Positions 1 through 10,897 of a stretch of DNA of 64,000 bases are shown piece by piece. The DNA is from Condylostoma magnum (Eukaryota > Ciliophora > Heterotrichea > Heterotrichida > Condylostomatidae). Below the pieces are notes generated by a model. That model was given only the letters and a program-made list of their open reading frames with translations, made no database searches and was not told where the DNA came from. The DNA is taken from NCBI GenBank assembly GCA_920105805.1, contig CAKKTI010000037.1:25216-89215 (forward strand), in the 5' to 3' direction. Position numbers and translations under genes: made by a program. Numbering within the stretch: the stretch's first letter is position 1; each line of letters begins with the position of its first letter.

Positions 1-651
1 GGGTGATAGTACCTAATCTCACTACTCCTCATCCCCACTTATCAAAATTTATATAATTCTTTAATCTTCTATATAGTCTAAAACCCTTTTACAGTAAAAA
101 TCCTTTTGGTATATATTTCCTCCGCATGCCACTAATAAAGCTACTCCTTTGTAATACTGTTCCTAAGCTGAAATATGCAATGGAGTTTAATTGAAAACTT
201 TATTTTAAATTGCAGGATTTGCCCCAAATTTAAGCAAAATCCCTATCATCCTGGCATCTTTTCTAAAAGCAGCATAATGTAAAGGAGTTTCTCCATCATT
301 TTGTTGTATATTAGGATTTGCTAAGTTATCTAATAAAATTTCTGCTAACCTGTACAATTGATTGTCTGATGCAAAGTGCAATGCTGTTTCTCCTAATTTA
401 TTTTATGTATTAGGAAATGCTCCTTTTTTCAGTAAAAATTGAACTACTTTTATGTTATTTGAAATAACACATGTATACAGAGGAGTTCATCCCAACTGAT
501 TGAAATTTACCAACTAATCTTTCGCATTAAGTAAATCAGGGTGCTTTCTTAACTTGTATTTGATTCTTGTTAGATCTCCATCTCTGCAGGCTTTTATTAG
601 ACTATTGACGCCTGGGAATAGGATATTAGAAGAAGACTCAAAGTTACTCAT
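1..651 (-). CDS. Ankyrin-repeat protein, C-terminus cut by window edge
   Basis: The start codon is the CAT at 649-651 and the frame stays open to position 1, giving at least 217 residues of a partial protein. Ankyrin-type helix pairs recur: GWTPLYTCV, GETALHFASDN, GETPLHYAAF and QTPLHISAQ, each followed by a helix such as VVQFLLKKGA or MIGILLKFGAN. TAA/TAG are read as Gln, and TGA supplies the Trp of GWTPLY. Ankyrin repeats bind partner proteins; no catalytic domain is visible, so the role is unknown. The start lies 9 nt beyond the stop of the neighbouring minus-strand gene, which shares its orientation. Confidence 0.85.
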
Positions 652-660
652 TTAATAAAA

Positions 661-1554
661 TTATCTAGATAATATGCTACTGCCTATATTAGTAAAATTT
701 GATCTTCCTCGATTGAACTTGGAGTCAGGGATTGCTGAGGGAATATAGCTTCCTATTGGATTTGTTATAGGGTTATGTTAATACGGATCAACTTTATAAG
801 GTATTTTGTATCGCTCCTTTAGATGAGTTGGTGTTTTGACTGGGGATTACTTTTATCTTAGCTTGTCTTAAGACTATATTTAATGTAGCAGGTGTTATTT
901 GTAGTTATTTCTATTGTATCGTTACATCATTATTCTTTGTCTATTGCTACTCTCGAAAGATCAGTTTAATTGCTAAAGTTACTCTCTTTCTTAGTTTTTC
1001 TAGTCTTATTCAATTATTTTTAGTCTATTTTTCTCGTTAATTTGTTGTTTTAGGATTTGAGATTGTTATAATAGGTTAGTATTCTATGCTTGATCATAGC
1101 TTTTATTCAGATGATTTAAGTCTTGTAAATTTGACTCTGGCCTCCGCTTGTACTTAAAATCATTTATCATGTTAATCTTCTCTAATTTAGAGTGCTTTTG
1201 CAGCCTTTAACTAATGAAATTTTTGTACCTATTTTCTTATTGTCTTAACTATTCTATTTGATCTTATATAATTCTTTAGTCTTAAATCCTTTATTGTGTT
1301 TCTTATTCTCTTCTGTACTATTTTTATTGGTTGTACGCATTTAACCAATCTTTAATTTCCTATTGCTGATTCTGCTTCTACTAAGTAATTTTCTATCTTT
1401 CTACACTTAAAGATTATTATGCATTTTTGACTCTCTATTCATCCATTAAATCTAATCTTTACTTTTCTTATTATTTTAACTTCTATTTCAACATAATATC
1501 TTTAGCATATTCAGAAGCATATAACTATTAAATTTTCTTCCTATAAGACGACAT
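661..1554 (-). CDS. Gln-rich coiled-coil protein, unknown family
   Basis: The frame runs from ATG (CAT at 1552-1554) to TAA at 661-663, 297 residues, with one consistent frame throughout. Residues 1-200 are highly charged and Gln-rich (for example QKQNQQQEIKDW and RIIQDQIEQLRQQEN), as expected for a long coiled coil. The C-terminal 60 residues are different: they are Pro/Asn-rich (PYQHNPITNPIGSY) and end in SSILSR. No known domain was recognised. Most Gln codons are TAA or TAG. Coiled-coil proteins of this kind are common at ciliate basal bodies and axonemes, but that is only a guess here. It is sandwiched between the PP2C and ankyrin genes with 7-nt and 9-nt spacers. Confidence 0.75.
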
Positions 1555-1561
1555 GTTTTAA

Positions 1562-2821
1562 TCATACTCCTAAACAACTTTCTAATGAGTAGGTTATACT
1601 AAACTTCCCTATACTTGCCTACTTTAACAGAATAAATCTTCCATTTAACAACTACCTAAAACCATCATTACATTAATCAAAAAAGATAACAACACAAGTT
1701 ATATCATCCACAACATCATTGTTCTATATAAAACTTACCTCTTCCCATATCTATCTAGCCTCTGATACTAAAAACTTAGCAGCTCCCTCACAATCCGCAT
1801 TTTTGTAAAAAGGTATCACTTTTCTTACTATATCCTCGTTGCTCATAAACTCAAACAGCCCGTCAGAGCCAATAACAACAAACTTATCCTATAAGCTAAG
1901 CCTAAATGACGTAATGTCAGGCTCAGAGATAACTCCTACGTTACTGGCAACTGAGTCTCCTATACTCCTGGACATAGCAATTCCCGGGTACTTCTAATCC
2001 TTAACTCAAACCCTGCTAGGTCCGTACTTTGTTCCCTTCTTATCCATATACTGGTCCACTTACCCTCCACTCTCCTGAATCCTTATCAACTCCTCTCTGT
2101 TAGTAGGCTTATGGTCTTATGATAGGGGAATTGTAAGCCAGGTTTGGCGTTAAGGCAGGCCTTAGAATCTATCTTTTCTGTTTTCTAAGCGGGCTAAAAT
2201 AGCCCGCGAGTCTCCTACATTAACACAGTATAAAGTCTAGTTTAATATCAAAACTAAATTTATAGTACTACCGCTAAACTTCACGTCAAGATCTATTTAG
2301 TTATTAACTAAATCTCTATGTAGTTCTAAAACATTCTAGTGTAAAAGATGCTGTATATCTTGCTCGTTTTATAGGTTAAAGTTTTAAAGCATTTGAGGAA
2401 AAATTGATTTTATATAGAAAGAGATTTCCTCACCGTTACTTCCATGGCCATCACATATCCCAAATAGATGGTGTTGGGGATTTTAGTTAAAATTTGGCAC
2501 TTCTATGAAGTTATCTTAGTTTTCCTTATTCTTACCTGGGCAAAATCCTCCTTGGGACTTTGATGCAAAGGCTTAGATTCCTACTTAGTTGGCTTCAGCT
2601 TCGGTTTTAGTACTCAATCTGCTTGATAAAGATCGCTTGGTTGTTTGCTTCTTCTATCGCTTAATTGGCCTATTTTATCTAGTTTACGAACTTTGGGGTA
2701 ATGGAGCTATATTTTAAGCTCTTTGAGCACTTCTTATTGTAGAACTTTTCACTATGATATCTGAATGTCTTTCAGTTTAGGTGGCTGTTCTTTTCAAAAT
2801 TCTATCTACACCTTTTTTCAT
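1562..2821 (-). CDS. PP2C-family (PPM) protein phosphatase
   Basis: A Mg/Mn-dependent Ser/Thr phosphatase of about 419 aa. PP2C motifs appear in order after a basic 75-residue leader: GFCPGKNKENQDNF, GICDGHGSNGEE (metal-binding DGHG), YCVNVGDSRA, LSQDHKPTN, GIAMSRSIGD, VVIGSDGLFEFMS and the last metal-binding DDIT. TGA codes Trp in RVWVKD. The frame is consistent from ATG (CAT 2819-2821) to TGA at 1562-1564, but an earlier TAG/TAA after CNDGFR could be the true end. The next gene begins 7 nt later. The substrate is unknown; the long basic N-terminus may target the enzyme. Confidence 0.92.
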
Positions 2822-3789
2822 TATTATAAATTTTAACTAAGTTAATCATTCTTTTGCTCAATTGAGTTTTTAGTTATTTTAGATGTTGGGTGATACTTAT
2901 GTTAGTTGTGTCTATTGATAACTTTAATTATTATACATAATTATGTTATATGTATAAGCTACAGTGGCTTTGTTACCAGTATTAATTCTAGTGATGGTAT
3001 AGTAAATTATAAATATCAGTATATTATAACTACTGCAATTTTATGTTTTTAATACAAGAATGATTTCTTTTGACCTTTAAGATAATACGCCATAGTTTAA
3101 TTTATAGCACATTCTTTTAATAAATGTAGATATAAGTTATGTTTTAAATGATAAAAAGTAGAATGGATCTATTAACTTGAAGATTTATTACACTAAATTC
3201 TATTATATCAAAGTAATAAAATATAGTAAAAGTTGTTTATTATTGAGGGAAAACATTTATCAAATAAACTCTTTCTTCAAATATACTTCAATAAATTATA
3301 ATTACATTAAGTTAAAGATTCGTTATCTTCTATTTGTTTTATCTGTGTATATCCTCTGGTAAATTGTAGAATGATTAATTACATGGAAATGATATAGATT
3401 ACTCTTAATCATAAAAAGAATACTCTCTACTGGACCTCTCTTCATGAACTGGAAATATAAGTCCTAATTTTTTGTTTAAACTTTGAGGAATTTTAGGCGA
3501 ATAATTGTTTTGATCATATTTTTCAGGGATATTTTACTATTCTTCTTATTAATTGCTATTCAAAAGTTCCCTATGTTATTCTTATTCACTTTCTGATGTT
3601 ATAATTACCCTTGAAATTGTTCTACATATTCCACAACCCATTTTTATCAAATGTGAAGCTTTTAATGATCTTTATATACTAACTCAATGCATGCAATTTT
3701 TAGTACTTATTAAGAGAAATGAAGATGATAGCAACTTATATCAGTAATCAGAATATATAGCTGCAATATTATTACATATTTTATTCAAA
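2822..3789. other. AT-rich stretch with no confident gene
   Basis: About 970 nt between the start of the minus-strand PP2C gene and a plus-strand gene, so it should hold two promoters. Because no codon is an absolute stop, all frames stay open. The last 240 nt (3550-3789) read in frame with the gene at 3790 without unusual composition, so an N-terminal extension of that gene cannot be excluded. No domain, RNA gene or repeat was recognised. Confidence 0.5.
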
Positions 3790-4527
3790 ATGACTAATAG
3801 AAACAGCATCGATTTTCCTATGGCAACTCCTTTTAGCATAACAATAGGCTCTAAAAGTAAAATCTAAACAAAACGACTTCTACCATAACTAAGACTAGGA
3901 AATAGTAAAGAACTCCCCGATTACTTTCATACAAAAGACGGAATTTAATTGAACTAAGTTGATAAGAATAATTTAATCAAGCAAAATAAAGAAAGATTCT
4001 TAAGTAGTTTGAAGCGATATACTCCCAGTCCTATTGAGAATTTTAGTTATGAAGAATTTAAACAGTAAAAACCATATGATTATCATAATATGAAATTTGC
4101 TGATATGCTAGATCACTAATAAAAACTTTCTACAAGAATTCATTACAAAACAAATTTTTTTAAGAAATATAAAAGATAGCTATAATAGCCTATACAATTT
4201 AAATGCGGAAGGGGAGAGTTTTCAGTTTTTAGTCAATACGGAAAAGTTGATAGAGTAGATTTTAACCAAATTGGAAGGATGAAGAAAAAGTATTATGGAA
4301 GGAATAAAACTCCATAGCCTTCTAATAATGAAATACAAACATAATAGTACTCTATATACTAGAAATAATACAAAAGGAGTAATTAATCAGTTTAAAAGTA
4401 AAGTGATAATTCTTAAGATATTGAGGAATTCGAGCATAAATTATTCGGGATGATTAAAACTAAAATGAGTAAAAATACATTATATTCTTAGAGTACTAAG
4501 AGAAGAGTGATGCGCAATGTGTTGTAG
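3790..4527 (+). CDS. Basic protein of unknown function
   Basis: The frame runs from ATG 3790 to the first of three consecutive stops (TAG TAA TAA) at 4525, giving 245 residues. The product is Lys/Arg/Gln/Tyr-rich with no membrane segment; recognisable stretches include FPMATPFSIT near the N-terminus and FEHKLFGMIKTKM near the C-terminus. No family was recognised. Basic, low-complexity proteins of this size in ciliates are often cytoskeletal, but nothing here proves it. The triple stop cluster followed by about 335 nt of AT-rich DNA supports this end point. Confidence 0.6.
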
Positions 4528-4862
4528 TAATAATTTTATATGTTTTTAAGATTGGTACTTTGATTATTACATAAAGCTAATATAACTTTAAATCTTTGAA
4601 TAATCATTTTAAGCTATAATAAAGGATGTTAAAAATATGATAGTAAATAGATTGCAAATATGATTAAAAGTGCTCTGTGTATGCATTCTGATATATTGAA
4701 AAAGTAATTATTAGTCCCATTTAAAATTTTATTACAACATAATTTTCCTAATCATAACATATTTCAAAAACGTTCTGATAATATTGCTTTGTTCTGTTTA
4801 TCTTAAATCTATCAAATATTACACAAAAAATCTCATTATACATAATTGTAATAATAAAAATA
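4528..4862. other. AT-rich intergenic spacer
   Basis: This spacer separates two plus-strand genes and should carry the promoter of the FHA gene. I see no gene, RNA or repeat in it. Confidence 0.6.
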
Positions 4863-5720
4863 ATGGAGATAAAGAGTGAACAATTTACTGATGATAACTG
4901 CTAATAACAAGCTAGTTAAATCTAGCCTTAATAAATAAACCAACAGTCTTAAAACCCGCGTACTGAAGACTAACACAACAACTAATAAAATTCTTAATAA
5001 CTTTTACAAAATCAAATTCCTAATGAAGAGCAAGAATAGCACGTGATTGCACAGCCAAAATAACTAAAACTTTAGGTTTTAGAAGGAAGTAGTAACATGG
5101 TAGGAGAATGCTTCCTTATAAATCCCAATGGACTAATAAATAGCAATAGAAAGTCACAGGACAAAACAGTTTTCATTGGTTCAAAAGAAAGTAATGAAAA
5201 CAAGGTAATAAATGATATTGTGCTGTCTGACGAATAATAATCAATTGGAGAGCGCCATTTCTACATCAAATACAAGAAAAACAGTTAAAAGTATGTTTTA
5301 AAGGATCTAGAGGAGGCTTCCGGCACTTTTTCGAAAGTCAGCCACCCTATTAAAATTTCCTCAGGGTTTGTGATTTCATTTGGAAGCACTCATATGGTTG
5401 CAATTATCTCACGTAATCAGCAGCGCATACACTTATAAATTTTAGAAGGTTCTAGAGCAAATTAAGCTTATATATTTTATCAAGAAGACTCCCCTATAAA
5501 AATCGGAAGAGCTTTAGGCAGTTCAATCTTATTTAGAGATAATGACCTTTCTAGAAATCAATCCTAAATCATATACGATAAGGGCTGGTTTATAGTAGAT
5601 GGAGATGGATAAAGAAGTTCAACTAATGGAACTTGGCTATATATTAACGAGCCTGAAGAAATCTTCAATGAAATGATTATTAAAGCTGGGCAATTCTTAC
5701 TACAGTTTAAATTATTTTAG
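4863..5720 (+). CDS. Tandem FHA-domain protein
   Basis: 285 residues from ATG 4863 to TAG 5718-5720. A Gln/Asn-rich leader (about 75 aa) is followed by two forkhead-associated domains, which bind phosphothreonine peptides. The second is canonical: IKIGRALGSS, then DLSRNQSQI, then RSSTNGTWLYIN, matching the FHA GR, SRxH-like and NGT(W) core, although the usual His is Gln-Ser here. The first (about residues 80-190) has VFIGSKES, SIGERHFYIKY and ASGTFSK, again a degenerate S-R-H with GERHF in its place. It is not a kinase or ligase; it is probably an adaptor reading phosphorylation in this kinase-rich neighbourhood. Confidence 0.82.
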
Positions 5721-6038
5721 TATAAGCTTTAATATAAATTATTTGTTTTTAAATAGAAGCATATTGCAATAGAAAATAGAGAAAAAGTTTAGATGGTTGT
5801 TATTTCGGATTCTATGGTAATATGAAAGGATTATTATAATAAATATCATCAAAAGCACTAAAGGGTTGCTTTGAGAATAATATAAGAAATTAGGTCTTGG
5901 TATAATGCAATCTTTTAAAGTTGAAATTAATAGAAATAAGACTTGGCATCTTATTAACATTTATAAATCAAAGAAATTCAAACCTGATTAATTACAAATA
6001 CTACCCAATAAGTAAACCTAGTTCTAATAATTAATAAA
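5721..6038. other. Unassigned spacer, possibly coding
   Basis: 318 nt between the FHA gene and a small gene. Two plus-strand frames give protein-like sequence, one of them with an internal Met near 5910 (MQSFKVEINRNKTW), but there is no recognisable domain and no clear start. I cannot decide between a small gene and spacer. Confidence 0.35.
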
Positions 6039-6323
6039 ATGGCAAGTGAAGGTATGATTAATTCTATAGACTAATTAAACTAAGCGATCTAAATAGCTTA
6101 TCAGGATGTCTCTGAAGAAATAGTAGTCTTTTGAATGTCTTTATCAAGTTTGACTGATGAAGCTGGTTAAAAAGTTGATCCCAAATATTTGTTTCAAGGT
6201 TAATTAGTGCATTTAGATTATGACTAGCAAACAAATTAGCTGAAATAAATAAAAATATAGAAAAGCGAACTGATAAAGCCAGAAGATTACTAAGTGATTG
6301 ATATTAGTTATGCTTTTAATTAG
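6039..6323 (+). CDS. Small acidic protein of unknown function
   Basis: From ATG 6039 the frame gives about 94 residues to TAG 6321, or about 112 if the later TAA is used. The sequence has a short N-terminal helix (INSIDQLNQAIQIAY), a hydrophobic patch (IVVFWMSLSSL) and an acidic, Gln-rich middle. TGA is read as Trp once. The start sits directly after an AATAAA-like run and the reading has balanced composition, but no family is recognised. A mis-called frame is possible at this length. Confidence 0.45.
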
Positions 6324-6848
6324 TTATCTTTATTTAATATGGTCTTTTCCACTTTATACATAAAATACTATTATTATTAAGGATTTAATTAAATATCGAA
6401 TATTACTATACTTCTTTTATGCTAGTAGGAATGACCTTTTAGCCAAATTATATCTATATTCATTTGATTATGATAAATCAAAGATTATACTATATATTAT
6501 TCTATTATATGATTTACAATGTTTGTTTTAAGTATATCTAGTTTACTTGAAATAATTCTGTTAATATATCAATAGAAAGGGATACTTATTAAGCAAAATT
6601 TCTTAATTACTGCTAAATATTAATTATCTTTTGCTCAAAATTATACTTTCAAACAATCTGAAAACCTGAATAATCACTTATTAATTTTTACTTATAATCA
6701 TCCTTATAAATAATTCAGTTCGCATTGCTTTTGAATCAACTTATTAAGCTTTTTTGGGATCTTATTCCTTCAAATCTATTCAAACTATACGAAAGAAAAA
6801 ACCTGATCATGACATATTTTGGCATAATAAAATCCAGAATTTTAAAAC
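6324..6848. other. AT-rich spacer
   Basis: About 525 nt upstream of the ankyrin gene at 6849. I recognise no gene, repeat or RNA; any regulatory content cannot be read from sequence alone. Confidence 0.5.
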
Positions 6849-7535
6849 ATGGATATAAACCAGAACTAATAAGTTGTCTTAAGCTAGTAGGCTTAAATTC
6901 CTGTATAAGAATCTCGATGAAAAAAGTTACGAAATAAAATCAGATCCTTAGGCAGAAAATCCAAAGCAAATTCAATTGATAACTAAGCATGTTTTCAAGA
7001 AACAATAAATAACTTAAACAAAGAATACTAAGCACCTGGCAGAATATCCGATACCCAATCAAGCGAATAGAACAGACAAAGGGAGCACTTTTTCCAACTA
7101 ATAGAAAAAGGAACAGAAACCGATATATAGGAAATCATTGAAATTTTAAGTGAGGATCCTAAAAAGTATTTATTAGAATACAGTAGCCCTGATTCTATAG
7201 TCAACAGTCCAAATGTGTATGGTTAAACTCCTCTCTACGTTGCATCTAGATGTGGAAATACTCAAATGGTTGCATTACTGCTGAAATATAGAGCAGATCC
7301 TAAAATTCCTAGTAAGGTTGGAGGAGAGGATGAAAGCATATTGGAAGTAGCATCGAGATGAGGGTATATTGAACTAATTGAATTCTTGATTGAAAATGTG
7401 AAATATGATAAAAGAGAGTTGATGAGGGCTGGAAGAATCGCTTGTTCTCCCACCGTTAGAAAGTCTATTGAAAGCAAAGTTAAGAATATGAAATTTAGGC
7501 TGTGGTGCTTTTGTTCGTGAGATTTATTTAGCTAG
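6849..7535 (+). CDS. Ankyrin-repeat protein with Cys-rich C-terminus
   Basis: 228 residues from ATG 6849 to TAG 7533 (a TGA at 7518 is an alternative end). After a basic and Gln-rich leader of about 115 residues come two ankyrin repeats: NVYGQTPLYVASRCGNT with MVALLLKYRADP, and a second beginning SILEVASRWGYIELIEFLI. The protein ends in a short aromatic/Cys tail (LWCFCS) that could be lipidated. There is no enzymatic domain, so a scaffold role is inferred. It has no close spacing relation to its neighbours. Confidence 0.8.
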
Positions 7536-7663
7536 TAAAATATACTACTTTAAATAGCTTGTTTTTGTTGTATATTTGTAAAAGTGTAGGATATTGAAAT
7601 GCATAAATTAATGGTATATTTAATAAATGTTGAATTTAATTAGATAAGGTAATGATAATTTAA

Positions 7664-8686
7664 CTAATTATATCGAATATTATTGATTTTTTCTCTGGTA
7701 CTCGAGCTAAGTTATGGAAGATCATCTAATTCAATTGTAGTATTCATAATTGAATCGTCTTCTGAGCTAATCTCACTATCTTCCTATTAGTCCTCTATAC
7801 ACTATTAGCTTTCAGGTAACTTCTCTGCTAATTCTAACAAATAATCGTAATCAGGAAGTTAAAAGGAATACAAAGTTTGTTTATATTCAAACATTTTCCT
7901 TATTATTTTGCCTCCAGGCAAATTCTTACATAATTTATCAATAGTAGTTTCAGCTTTCTTTTAAGCAATTGCTTGCGCACATTATAAACTAGGAATAGAT
8001 ACTAACTATTTCCACGGTAGTTCTCCGCTAAACAAGTATACCAAAGTGTACAATAAGCTTTCTAAATCATCTAAAAATGAAATTTATCTTTTCTAATGCT
8101 AATTTAGAGAGCAGAAAAGAGGAGTTAGTCTTAAAGGAGGTCTGTAATCCTCATATGCCATAAAAGCAGTCTCAAAATCAATTAATTTTAAGGTTTCGAT
8201 AGGATAGAATATCCCTGTTATCAAATTAGAAGGTTTAATATCCCCATGGATAATGCCAGCAGAGTGAATCTCACTTAATGCTCTGATAGACATAATAGTA
8301 ATGAGTTTATTCTCACTGGAATTGTTCCACCTTTTGCGATTTCCTATTATTCATTAAAGACTCTAACCTAATTACTCGATTATTATATACGATCTGTTAT
8401 CTTAAACTCCATGAGATATCAGTTTTGGAATATACTTTTTCCCTTATAATCGGGATAGGATTGATATCTCATTATCTATGATGTGATTTGTACTCTCATC
8501 TAAACTAATTTTCATGACATAGACATCTTCGTCAGAACTGTACAAATCTCAGACTAAGTAGATGTTTTTTTGGCTGGAGTATTGGAGCAAGCTCATAACT
8601 TAGAATTAATCACCGATTTGGGTTAGATTCCCAGGGCTTCGTAAAGTTTAGAATAGATTTATGTTGATCTTGTTACTCTTTTACAT
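7664..8686 (-). CDS. CK1-like Ser/Thr protein kinase
   Basis: 340 residues from ATG (CAT 8684-8686) to TAG 7664-7666. Kinase motifs: VYVMKISLDES (VAIK Lys), EISILSRLQG, YIIIEQLGQSL, IIHGDIKPSN (catalytic loop with Gly for Arg, as CK1/VRK families often vary), LIDFETAF in place of DFG, then the CK1-type region RPPLRLTPLFCS and SFLDDLESLLYTLVYLFSG, with GELPW. A Glu replaces Gly in DFG, so activity may be altered. The tail is acidic and Ser-rich (SEISSEDDS). Family assignment rests on the CK1-like C-lobe; the substrate is unknown. Confidence 0.85.
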
Positions 8687-9884
8687 ATTATTTAACTTAA
8701 TTATAAGCCATATAAGATAGTATTATAGTATATATGGTATTTTGTATAATCAGCTAATTGATTAGTTTAAAATCTTTGCTTTTAAATCATGTTTTAAAAT
8801 TGATACCTCTTTATTTAAACTATCTTTAAAGTTGTTTAATGATATTGTCTATTCACTTTATAGTATATTCTACGATTGATTTAATAAGAACTTTTAATTT
8901 AGCTCAAATTAAGATCAAGTAGTAAGTTAGCTTGCTCTTAGTATACTGTAAGATTACTATTTATTAAATTTTGTCATAAGTAATTTTATCTTCTCCTTAA
9001 CAATAATAGCAACTCAAAATTTTAAATAGATTAGAATCTTTAAACAATAATTTGAAAATATATAAAGATAGCAGTTTCAACTCTTCTTTACGTTATTGAG
9101 CCTAATACAAGATTAAAAGTTAATATATGCTTTTGATAATTGTATGATAATTTGAGTAATTTAAATTGACCGAATGCAAGCTTGATGTAAATAGCTTCTA
9201 GTATAAAGACTTTTAAATAAAAGAATTTCTTACAGGATAAAATACAATCGAATACAAAAATTAGGAAGATTTACTGATTTAGCATTTATTTGATCAAATA
9301 TCTTTTAACCTCCTATATGCACCTATTCAATACTTTTGTTAATTAATTTTAGAAGGGTATTAAAGGAAATACTATTTTATAAGTTTAATTACGTGGAAAA
9401 TTTATAGGAAAGCTAGAGTAGATTGTTAAAGAGAAGCTTTATGCAGTAATAAATTTAAAAGAAATTGTTTACATTATTTACAGTAGTTATTTTTTATTAT
9501 ATACCAAAATTCTAAAGGGCATAACTAAATCATAACCAACGATGTAATAAATACAAGCATTAAAGCTAATAATAATAGATAATCTTATACCATTTGCAAC
9601 TTATCCTTAAATTTTTGATACAATTATAACAAAATAATCATTTTGTCATTAAGTTTTATAATAATAGCCAATTATACCTAGAAAAATGCCAATTATCCTT
9701 TCTTAAAGATTACATTTACTACAAATTTAAATCCTTCCAATTCTTAAGAATTCATTACAACTTAATCACATCATGCTTAACTCTAATATACAAATCAGCA
9801 AAACAATATGCCTAAACTCTTCCAACTAATCAGCCCCTAAAATTACTCTTACTATTATCCCAACCACTAAAAAATAATAATAAC
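8687..9884. other. 1.2 kb stretch without a recognisable gene
   Basis: It lies between a minus-strand kinase start and a plus-strand PP2C start, so it contains both promoters. A plus-strand frame starting at ATG 8734 stays protein-like for about 265 codons (Leu/Ile/Gln-rich), but a second frame looks equally acceptable in places and neither contains a known motif. I leave it unassigned. Confidence 0.4.
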
Positions 9885-10823
9885 ATGGGAGCTTTCCTGA
9901 GTTCACCAAAAACAGAAAAATCGATGAGTACAGGAGAAAATTCCCTCCTCCAGTAACTTTTACTTAGATATGCAACATGTGAAATGTAAGGATGGCGCAT
10001 TAGCATGGAAGACGCTTAAATTGCATCTCTTGATGTAGACTAAAACGGTACTTGTATTTTCGGCGTATACGATGGCCACGGCGGCAAAGAAGTAGCAATA
10101 TTTGTATCAAGACACTTAGTACAGGAGTATTTAAAAACAACAAGTTACTCAATAGGCCGATTTGACACGGCCCTGATTGACGTTTACTTGCATTTAGATG
10201 AAATGCTTAAATAAGAGTGTCATAAGCAGGAGTTAGTCCGAATATTAAAAGATTTGCCTGATGACGCTGAAGTTGATACTGAAAACCAGGACTTGATATC
10301 AGGCTGCACTGCAGTTACAGGTGTTTTAGTTTAAAACAAGTTATATGTAGCTAATGCAGGGGACTCCAGGCTTGTATTGGCGAAGTAAGGGCAGGCTGTA
10401 TCGCTGACAACTGACCACAAGCCAGATGATGAAATAGAGAACTAGAGAATATACAAGGCTGGAGGAACAGTGGAGATGGGCAGAGTCAACGGGAATTTAA
10501 ATCTTAGCAGGTCAATTGGAGACTTAGAGTATAAGAAAAATGCAAGCCTACCGCCGCAAGAACAGGCGATTACTTGCAATCCAGATATTACTACCTATGA
10601 TATTGACCAGACTGTAGATTTTCTAGTATTGGCGTGTGATGGAGTATGGGATATGCTCACACCATAAGAATGTGTAGATTTTGTGTATTAGAGGATTGAG
10701 GAGAAGAGCTTAGATATCGTAGCGCAGGAATTACTTGATAGGTGCTTAGCACCGGATGTTGCGTCAAGTGGAGGGTTAGGATGTGATAACATGACTTGTG
10801 TACTTGTGAAGTTTAATAAGTAG
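9885..10823 (+). CDS. PP2C-family phosphatase with myristoylation-type N-terminus
   Basis: 312 residues from ATG 9885 to TAG 10821. The N-terminus MGAFLSSP has Gly2 and Ser6, typical of N-myristoylated membrane PP2Cs. PP2C motifs follow in order: [77 protein letters not shown] and the metal-site CDNMT. All key Asp residues are present, so it should be active. Read-through to a stop near 10902 would add a short tail overlapping the next start. It leads the plus-strand series WRAP73-CDPK-DTWD1-GPCR-PIPK and could oppose the myristoylated CDPK nearby. Confidence 0.93.
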
Positions 10824-10897
10824 GTTCAGTTAAGTATTTATAATTAAATGTGAGTTTTGGGATATCCATACTTCAAATTTTAACCGGGCAATAATAA

